From Halisarca cf. caerulea (lineage: Eukaryota > Porifera > Demospongiae > Chondrillida > Halisarcidae): a stretch of 64,000 bases of DNA. The notes below the pieces were generated by a model, which saw only the letters and a list, made by a program, of their open reading frames with translations, ran no database searches and was not told where the DNA came from. Made by a program: the position numbers and the translations under genes. Shown here one piece after another: positions 58,581 through 64,000 of this stretch. Where the stretch lies: contig CAUJGJ010000188.1 in NCBI GenBank assembly GCA_963170055.1, positions 349,171 to 413,170 on the forward strand. The letters are read 5' to 3'. Position 1 is the first letter of the stretch. Each line of letters begins with the position of its first letter.

Positions 58581-60732
58581 TGTGCTTGAAGTATTAGATA
58601 ACTATGTGCATGCATGTGCGCTCATGAATCTGTGTACAGGTGAGCCGTTCTGACAAACTGATCTGCATATTCTGTTGTACAGGTTGAAGTCTGTTGGCAT
58701 TAACCTGTACAACTTTTAATGCCATCACAAGTGTTTACTGATTATAAGGTGTGATTTAAGGCTAACTTGTATTTTCACGTTACTGGCCCTTTGAATCAGG
58801 AGCAAAAGAATGTTTATCATTCACATATTGTGGTACAATTTTGGTAATTGGACAAGTTGCAGTCATAGCACAAATGGTAGTACATGCTTTTTTGACACCA
58901 ACCACATCTCTCATACATTGTTCATGTATTTACTACTGATTTGAATGTAAATGGCTACCATGTTTCTTTCCCATCATAATAGGTTAAGTATATACGAACA
59001 TTTTTTCCAGGTAAGTTATCATCCAGTTCCATTACTTTTTGAAGAGTTTCAACATCCCATGATTTGGATTTTGTGCATGTAGAAATCTGTTATGGATTGT
59101 ATACTGTATAAATAGGCAGTATTGGTATGAAATATAATTTTGCAGATTGCTGTAATGAGTATTTTTATATTCTACCTAATATTTTTACTGATAAAATTGA
59201 TGTTGTGCAGGCATTTTGAAATACGTAGACCTCAAATTATCGATTGTTTCTCCTTAGTTGACAAGAACAAAGATCTATATATTCTGCACATGATTCTGCT
59301 ATGTACACTAGAGATTGTTTCTAACATCTGAAGAAAGATAATGAGCTTGGAATACATAGCCGTTTCAGATTAACTTTACCTTGACTGGACCTTTGGATCC
59401 CTCTCAATTCACATGAAACCAACACAAAAAGAAAGAACAATTGTGAACAATCCAAAAATCATTCCAGGCCATAGGTTATAATCTTCCATTAGAAAGTTAT
59501 AACCGAAAAACCTGTTTTTTGCCCTTCAAATGGCGTAAATTTAGCATAAATGGTCAAATTGCGAGAAACTGCTTAATTGTAGCACTATGCCTGGAATGAT
59601 TTCCACAAACTGAAGCATCTTAAGATTCCATCAAAGTAGGATTTGGTGAGATTCGAAGGCATCTAGAGGTCCGGTGAAGCCACTTTATCTTCACCCTCAA
59701 CAAAACTGCCATTTTCGTGACATTTCATGCATATGTAGGTGCAACGTCATGAAATTCGCTTCTCTACCCATTCTGTTGGTACGTGCAATTTCCAACATCA
59801 TCTGAAAGACGCTCAATGATGAATTAAAAACAGCTGCTAATTAATGACGTTGAAAACAAACACCGCCCACAATCCGAACAAGCAACAGGCGGTTTTAAAC
59901 ACCCTGTGTACAGCTCAAGATGGTCGAATTCGGCAATAGTGTATAGTCGTAAGTCATCTGCACTATTTCTATTACGGATTGGTGGAAATGCCACCATAGT
60001 TGTCAAAAAACAACTCAGTTGTGCTTTCTAATACTCATACAGTTCCCAAAACCGATTGTACTAGTACTTCTTCCTAATCCTCCATTACTCTTTGACAACA
60101 CGTTGTGTCATCGAACATGGCATATTTTAACTCGAATCTTATGGCTTTATTGTAAATATCTTATAAACTGTTTCAGCTTTACTGTAAGTATCTCGTGTAC
60201 ATACAGAAAACTGTAGCAAATTTGTGGTCACTATACGAAGGTCTATTCATTGAACTTAACTTGTATTAGCCTGGAGTGTCCCTTTAACGTAAGAAATAAT
60301 TTTGTAAGATAAGTTCATGCTACCTTAATAGCATTGATTGTATATTCTAAAATATTATGCAAAGGATACGTAAGGAGTTTGTAAGCAATATAGTATCACC
60401 AAATGTGTGTTATGTGAATGGACAGTCCAACATGCGGTTTTACCCTGGCCATTTGAATATTATGCAGTTCTATGCCATAATGTGTATACTTGCAATCTTA
60501 GAAAATTCTGTAATGATTTTGCTCCCTGTTTGAGTGACTGATAAAGGCAAGACAGTGTAGTCCCGATAAATTATTAAACTTACTGCCATCATATCACGCT
60601 AATTCTGCAGCATATATTGTGATTGTGTAGCTATTTTGTTACCTGTATTTCCTTTGCGTTTACATTATTTTTTCTTATTCAATATATTCCAGGTGGACGT
60701 TCATACTCTTTGGGTCCTAAAGATAGCCAGTG
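45621..60732 (+). CDS. AMD1: S-adenosylmethionine decarboxylase proenzyme (partial, first six exons)
   Basis: Makes decarboxylated AdoMet for spermidine and spermine synthesis. Exons: 45621-45736, 51651-51737, 51823-51949, 58441-58515, 58983-59010 and 60693-60732, with phases matching throughout (157 full codons). Blocks in order: GFFEGAEKLLEIWF (Glu15 and Glu18 equal the conserved pair near the human N-terminus), KSWEVILEQVNCAILS, then LLSESSMFVTKERLVLKTCG. That stretch holds the Glu69-Ser70 autocleavage site (Ser70 becomes the pyruvoyl group) and the conserved Cys84. LFYSRKAFLEPS, TFFPGGRSYSLGPKDSQW follow. The remaining half, with the second catalytic Ser and His, was not found before 64000 and should lie beyond it. 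Intron 1 is 5.9 kb and hosts another gene and several transposons; exons 5 and 6 are only 28 and 40 nt. Confidence 0.92.
46543..47306. mobile_element. TIR element, CCATAGATAC family, exact TTCTA target duplication
   Basis: 764 bp. Ends 'ccatagatactagaaggcag' and 'ctgccttctagtatctatgg' are perfect inverted repeats extending to about 29 bp, flanked by TTCTA on both sides (46538-46542, 47307-47311). A second inverted pair, 'caggctggtcgacc' and 'gtcgaccagcct', lies inside. No transposase. It is in AMD1 intron 1. Confidence 0.9.
47960..48476 (-). pseudogene. LINE C-terminal domain relic
   Basis: The minus strand reads RLDVCAHNFWNKSRSTTFFD then VKVFNALTVSNSSSASS, KHELVKRRKYEQRVLEVKGG, FTLFIMSTNGG and, after stops, SYSVVLNVIRCCFSFSLVDS and AIMCIRGGRTS. 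This matches the C-terminal domain of LINE proteins common in cnidarians and sponges (dvfasgFW, FFDVRVFNP, LSFALLRSAIMCLRGSRSS pattern). Interrupted, so not functional. In AMD1 intron 1. Confidence 0.65.
48467..48486. repeat. Short telomere-like (GGGTTA) tract
   Basis: Two and a half units of GGGTTA directly at the edge of the LINE relic. Too short for more than a note, but the junction position is suggestive. Confidence 0.6.
48658..49306 (+). CDS. Unrecognised small Cys-rich protein gene nested in AMD1 intron 1
   Basis: Four exons with good GT-AG sites: 48658-48681, 48771-48927, 48992-49089 and 49187-49306, summing to 399 nt, 132 aa. The start MESSVDES is followed by a cysteine-rich segment FCSCNGKCARASGHGSCPCK and KALC, then TRCCMNW; this holds ten Cys in about 40 residues, possibly a metal-binding knot. 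The C-terminal exon reads AHVEQLPPEQYRQLCVRLLS and ends LFLNAL. The exon 2/3 junction was chosen by phase; reading through instead gives a 3' end at 49064 (THQKR-stop). I do not recognise the family. It has the same orientation as AMD1, so an alternative AMD1 transcript is possible, as is a domesticated or mobile-element gene. Confidence 0.5.
49621..51570. mobile_element. TIR element with ACATGTCATAAAAAAGTTCCC ends, carrying nested insertions
   Basis: Left end 'tacaatacatgtcataaaag' with 'agttcccatatcgtaatcat' following; right end 'gtgggaactttttaagactt' then 'gtactgta', inverted. Subterminal 'atcgta' words occur on both sides. The same family is complete at 54935-55780. Most of the interior is other repeat DNA (see 49985-50491). 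In AMD1 intron 1. Confidence 0.65.
49985..50491. mobile_element. Nested element with ACCGTATAGCGGG ends
   Basis: Left end 'accgtatagcggggaatttt' and right end 'aaatatttcccgctatacag' are inverted; 'ttgcgaat' and 'ttcgcg' words fill both subterminal regions. A further right end of the same type ('gaatttggtgctatacag') is at 51445-51463, so a larger or second copy may span to there. Confidence 0.6.
52325..52782. mobile_element. hAT-like element with CAGGCCTGTAGCCAGG ends
   Basis: 'caggcctgtagccagg' and 'cctggctacgggcctg' are inverted termini of a 458-bp element. Flanks AATGA and AATGT would be a 5-bp target duplication with one change. The interior contains the (GT)n tract at 52639-52694. In AMD1 intron 3. 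Confidence 0.7.
52639..52694. repeat. (GT)n microsatellite
   Basis: About 28 GT units followed by GTGC and GTAT variants, inside the hAT-like element. Confidence 0.95.
53596..53904 (-). pseudogene. Broken hAT-type zinc-finger gene, N-terminal exon
   Basis: From MAGQKRLSASIENKEFESS the minus strand reads KKRRVSVSTFEKWQGQFD, STLTWLR, then an in-frame TGA exactly where this family has Cys (WLRC), continuing without a shift as DKDSKDRAII, VWCDVYRKFEESIRGMKNFS, VWIE and SLND-stop. That matches the N-terminal zinc-finger part of hAT-related proteins often called zinc finger 862-like. The stop codon and missing Cys make it a pseudogene; the rest of a transposase is absent. In AMD1 intron 3. Confidence 0.6.
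54152..54203. repeat. Perfect 24-bp-arm palindrome
   Basis: The arm starting 'gaatgtttatgatgtggcc' (54152-54175) is exactly complementary to 54180-54203, with a TTTT loop. It lies about 250 bp upstream of the broken zinc-finger gene start on its strand. Probably a tiny foldback insertion. Confidence 0.85.
54935..55780. mobile_element. TIR element with GTACGGTACATGTCATAAAA ends
   Basis: Left 'gtacggtacaggtcattaaa' with 'agttcccacttcgtaatcg', right 'gggaacttttttatgacatg' then 'taccgtac': inverted over roughly 60 bp, with many 'cgtaatacga' words on both sides. The GC-richer middle (55120-55560) shows no transposase. Related to 49621-51570. In AMD1 intron 3. Confidence 0.75.
56678..58345. mobile_element. 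Element with TTAA targets and GGGACACTCCAG-type ends
   Basis: TTAA then 'ggggacactccagacaaaat' at the left and 'ttgcctagagcgtccctttaa' minus its last base at the right give inverted ends abutting TTAA, as in TTAA-targeting superfamilies (piggyBac, Kolobok). 1.6 kb, no intact transposase. A shorter relative lies at 59860-60290 and an inverted fragment at 62330-62644. It ends about 95 bp before AMD1 exon 4. Confidence 0.6.
58515..58584. repeat. (GT)n microsatellite starting at the AMD1 exon 4 donor
   Basis: About 30 GT units follow GAAGAG directly, so the exon 4 donor site is the first GT of the tract. Such a run can act as a splicing enhancer in other animals. Confidence 0.9.
59860..60290. 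mobile_element. Second, partial copy of the TTAA element
   Basis: The stretch 'agtcatctgcactatttcta' through 'tagtacttcttcctaat' and 'tcgaacatggc' parallels 57045-57215 of the first copy at moderate divergence, and the right end 'agcctggagtgtccctttaa' matches its terminus. The left end is not recovered. In AMD1 intron 5. Confidence 0.55.
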
Positions 60733-62329
60733 GTGAGGGCTAAATCTACATGTTTTGTGTATGATAAAAATGATGAAATTCTGAAGATCCCTATTGTTAT
60801 TTATCGCATAACCTATGGGTTGTTGCATTTTAATGTGAAGGGTCTTCAGGGATTATCTTGATAGTTGGGATAGCTCCTTAGCCTTGCTTGTGTATATCAT
60901 GTATATTCTATCCTTTTTTCATGGTGATTGTGGAATGCGATATTATGGAGTCCTGTAGTACTCCTTATGTAGGATTGACACCAAAAACATGACAGCTACA
61001 ATACAGGTCAAAATCTAGACCGTTTTTTATAACCGTGCTTTCGAGTGGACATGGCCACATCAAACCGTGGCTAGTACCATCACAAAATACAACGTGACAG
61101 GCATGATCAAGAACAGAAAGTGTTTCAAAAGGCTGAAGACAGACACGCCTGCATGTACACGTTTTTAGATGAAGCTACATGTATGGCTCAGGATGACAAA
61201 CTGACTGAAGGAAAAATCAAAACTGTCGAGAAACATGACTACCCAATTTGAAGCAATGTGTTAGTCAGAACGAACGCTTGTAACTATTCTCGTGACTATG
61301 GCTAAGATGAAGATGTTCGTGCTCAAGATTTTGTGCGAATAATGTACGCGATCTCGTGATTTCGCTCGCAATAGTCTCGTGTGATTATTACGCAATCGAG
61401 CAAACGATCACGTGCGAGACTAAGTTATTTTTGACTTGTACTGTATACATTAGTGCAATTTTATTTTCACCCAAAAACTAATGATACAGTACAGTTAGAA
61501 GTATTTTTTGAAGTGATATTGATAAATTTTGACACACTAGTTACAAGATGAATAGTTAAAAACCTTCGTAGACCAATCTTTTTTATAGCACTTCAAATTG
61601 TAGATGGTGAGGTATGGCTCCACAATACCATTAGAATTTAAAGATGATTCTTCTTTTATCGTTTTTTTCAAACTAAGCTGCAGGTCCCTATGAAGGACCC
61701 AGTGGATTCATCTTTTGCAAGTGAGCTCTGATTGGTAGCATGAAATGCCCTTTTGTAGGTTTTGAAGTAATACCTACATTTCGAAAGTGATAAAAAATTT
61801 TAATAGGTAATTCCATACATTCAACAGATCAGCCGATCAGCGAAGTGGCTCTGCAAGACTATACGTATGAGTACATGCACAAGGCCGTGTGTTTGATGAT
61901 GTTGACATTAGCGCTCTTGTGTTTGAACCTTTGCTTCTAGGTGGGTACACTGATTTTGTCAACTGGCTGCATAGTTATAGTTTCTTTATCGTACAAGATT
62001 TGATTGTGTTCCTTCTCAGGCCTGTTTACACATATCCAATCCTACCTGAAACGGATATATGCGTGACTGCTTACACAAGTGTTTACACGAATCCGGACTT
62101 CAACCTGATCCGGATTAGCCGTCAAAAGCAACCACATGACTGGCATGTGCTCAGAGTTCCACGAAGTGTTAGTGCTGATGTTGACCCAATTTCAATACTT
62201 ACTGTCGTCCAGGGTTTATCTATAACCAAAAAAGATTCAACGCTTTGGTTCCTGTCCTGCTCTGCGATTTCATTAGGATGAGTAGCCCAATAGGATGAAG
62301 ATAGCATTGCTTCCCAACTACAAAACTTT
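60733..62329. other. AMD1 intron 6 DNA without recognised exon
   Basis: The next AMD1 exon should start in phase 2 with a Tyr-Leu-Tyr segment; none was found. A 130-codon plus-strand open frame (61889-62281) shows no family similarity; its 'cggattcgtg' and 'atccggatt' words look like diverged repeats. Confidence 0.4.
61003..61444. mobile_element. TIR element with TACARTACARGTCAAAA ends
   Basis: 'tacaggtcaaaatctag' on the left and 'agttatttttgacttgta' then 'ctgta' on the right are inverted. The interior is CpG-richer than its surroundings (61290-61425), with 'tctcgtg' and 'cacgtgcgaga' words. Ends resemble the 49621 and 54935 elements only in their outer bases. No coding. Confidence 0.5.
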
Positions 62330-62644
62330 TTTCGCAGGGAGAAATTATCGAAAGTGTTATCAAAGGCAAAGCAAGGCAACACCTTGAGCCTATCACTGAC
62401 TGTTATATAACACCTGATTTTAAAACTCCTGCAGTGTGGCACTATTTCTCCCCGGATGAAGTCCTAAAAAGCACCACATGTACAATGATTTGCCATGCAG
62501 TGCAATCGACCTAGCTAGCTCCTAAACAAAAAGTGCCATGGAATGTCATGTGTATGTCATATGATTAGAAGCCATCGAAGTCCTGTTTTTGCTAAAATCC
62601 AGCTTGTTAGCACATTAAGGAGATTTTGGACATGTCCCACATGC
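62330..62644. mobile_element. Inverted fragment of the TTAA element, cut by MITE copy 4
   Basis: 'agcttgttagcacattaagg' with 'gacatgtcccacatgcgg' is the reverse complement, with changes, of 57316-57350 in the first TTAA copy, and the 'gatttt...actgtt' part corresponds to 57560. The similarity stops at 62644 where MITE copy 4 starts. Confidence 0.5.
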
Positions 62645-63066
62645 GGATGTAGGATTGACACAGAGCCATGCAAAAGGCTTTATCAAAGGGTAGGACGGAC
62701 ATAGGCCCAGATGAGCATAGGGCTATACGGCTGGGTATAGGGCTAGACAGAGACTGTGCAAATTCCTATACATCCCATAGCATATACATATGTGAGGGAT
62801 GTAGGAATTTGCAGTGTGCACTCAGTCCAACTAGACTCTGTCTAGCCTTATACCTATCTAACCTCATACAACCTATGTACAACCCTCGCTATGCACATCT
62901 AGCCCTATGCTCATCTTGCCCTGTGCTCACCTAGCCCAGTGCCTGTTATACAACTTACCCTTGTTCCAAGTGTTTTTGGAGGATGCTTTTTTGATAAGGC
63001 CATAATTTTATGATCCTGTATCAATCATACATCCTTTACTGTTCTTAAGTGGTTGTTTATACCCTT
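62645..63066. mobile_element. Palindromic MITE, family A, copy 4
   Basis: Starts 'ggatgtaggattgacacaga', has 'gggctagacagagactgtgc', a centre 'acatcccatagcatat', then the complementary arm 'gatgtaggaatttgcagtgt' through 'ccttgttccaagtgtttttg' to 'ggttgtttataccctt'. It interrupts an inverted fragment of the TTAA element, so it inserted later. Confidence 0.75.
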
Positions 63067-63084
63067 GAATATAACAGGCAGCAA

Positions 63085-63235
63085 GGAGTGCATATATAAT
63101 AGGTATACAGGCTGTGTGTATCTAGGATAGGCAGGTTGTGTGGATGGAGGGAATGCAGGTTGTGTGGATAGAAGGTATACGGGTTATGTGGTAAATGTGA
63201 TGGTATCAGTTTGTGTGGATGGGGTATAGGTGATA
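63085..63235. repeat. Diverged minisatellite, about 25-bp unit
   Basis: Five to six units around 'gcaggttgtgtggatagaag' and 'gtatac', with substitutions and length changes. The reverse strand gives Pro/His/Thr-rich spurious frames. Confidence 0.65.
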
Positions 63236-63430
63236 TTCCTGCTAGGACTATAAAATAGTTCTTGTATGCCCAACTGTGCATTGGTGTATTTATTGCTGGA
63301 GTGCCAAGGGTTCCTTTGTACCCGAGGGTGAGTGCAATAATGAGCCAATGCATAGTTGGTCTGTTGTGTGGGCACTAATTTGTTTTCTGATTAGACCCTG
63401 TGAGATGTTCAAGCAAGCAAATAGCCATAC

Positions 63431-63963
63431 TGTATTTGTTGAATAAAAGCCGGGCTCAAATAGTGGCCGGGGTCGAATAGAAGCCAGGTGTCAGCTAAGT
63501 GTTTCTTTAATAGAAGCCGGGTTCGAATGCACACTAGTTACTCCTGCGATATATCGAAAGATCTTTTTCACCTCTAGGCACAATTTTCTGATACAAAGTT
63601 GCGGTAGAGTATTTACAATTAAGAATAGGTCAGCTATGTCAAAGAAAAGCCATACAACATCAAATTCAAGTTAACAGCAACAGTGTGCGAAAATGATCAC
63701 TAAAGAAGTGGCCAACAACATCATCCTTCAGGATGCATGCTGATTGTTCTTTGCTCTCACTTAAAGTTCTTCTCAAACAAAGTTCTTCTCTAATGATGCT
63801 TTCCTTTTCAAAAGTACACAATGGTCTAATGGTGGCCATTTTCCTATTATTATTTACTGTACTTAAATAAATAGAAACCAAACTTGAATAAAGGCCAGGC
63901 TTGAATGGAAACCAAGTCAAACCTTCCAGAAGGAAATAAGGGCTTCTATTTGGACATATATGG
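63431..63963. mobile_element. Putative MITE with AATARAAGCCSGG words
   Basis: 'ctgtatttgttgaataaaag' then 'ccgggctcaaatag' at the left, and 'gggcttctatttggacata' at the right in inverse orientation. Three to five internal copies of 'gaataraagccagg' lie near each end. No coding. Confidence 0.5.
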
Positions 63964-64000
63964 TAATTGACGAGAGTAATTGTTATCATAACACTGCGGG

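Noticed and set aside
58403..58615. 70-codon minus-strand frame with a long His-Thr run
   Set aside because: It is the reverse strand of AMD1 exon 4 plus its (GT)n tract.
61889..62281. 130-codon plus-strand open frame as a new gene or as the next AMD1 exon
   Set aside because: VFDDVDISALVFEP looks faintly like a late AMD1 block, but the expected phase-2 Tyr-Leu-Tyr start is missing, the following residues do not match, and the frame contains diverged short repeats.
62668..62934. 88-codon frame, similar frames at 1216-1542, 14617-14850 and 22999-23301
   Set aside because: These are all translations of the same palindromic MITE, not a protein family.
1..64000. CRISPR arrays, bacterial operons, attachment sites
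   Set aside because: The repeats present are dispersed or microsatellite-like, and the genes are spliced animal genes; nothing prokaryotic is visible.
1..64000. tRNA or rRNA genes
   Set aside because: No cloverleaf with intact A and B boxes or rRNA-like stretch was noticed by eye; a dedicated RNA scan was not possible here.

Overview
The window is nuclear DNA from an animal. Genes are split into many short GT-AG exons, the intergenic and intronic DNA is AT-rich, and it is packed with inverted-repeat DNA transposons, foldback hairpins and LINE fragments. Gene content (T-box, SIRT1, PITPNM/rdgB, GPN3, AMD1, a proteinase-K-like S8 protease), very short exons and introns, and the type of mobile elements suggest an early-branching invertebrate, most likely a sponge. 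That placement is inference.

Layout. The minus strand carries five genes in a row: the 5' part of a GPN3-type GTPase (3904 down to the left edge), a TBX4/5-like T-box factor (8070 to 5604, 8 exons, 442 aa), a membrane-associated phosphatidylinositol transfer protein of the PITPNM/rdgB family (19295 to 8622, 19 exons, 1119 aa), a secreted subtilisin-like protease (33286 to 25912, 3 exons, 478 aa) and a compact SIRT1 (42583 to 35812, 10 exons, 449 aa). The right third holds the plus-strand AMD1 gene (S-adenosylmethionine decarboxylase; exons from 45621 to 60732, running off the right edge). It has a seven-codon upstream ORF in its leader and an unrecognised small Cys-rich gene nested in its 5.9-kb first intron. 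I built the exon models by hand from splice sites, reading phase and family similarity; for the complete models the exon lengths sum to whole codons.

The spaces between exons hold a rich set of mobile DNA: four copies of a palindromic MITE, a family of foldbacks with CCATAGAYAC ends and 5-bp target duplications (one only 60 bp long), mariner/pogo-like elements with TA targets, one Tc1/mariner copy keeping only its DNA-binding HTH region, two nested TIR families, hAT-like elements, several degraded LINEs and a broken hAT-type zinc-finger gene.

The genes do not form a pathway. The most notable arrangement is the GPN3 - TBX4/5 - PITPNM triplet, whose human relatives (GPN3, TBX5, PITPNM2) all lie on 12q24. 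This suggests retention of a very old linkage block.
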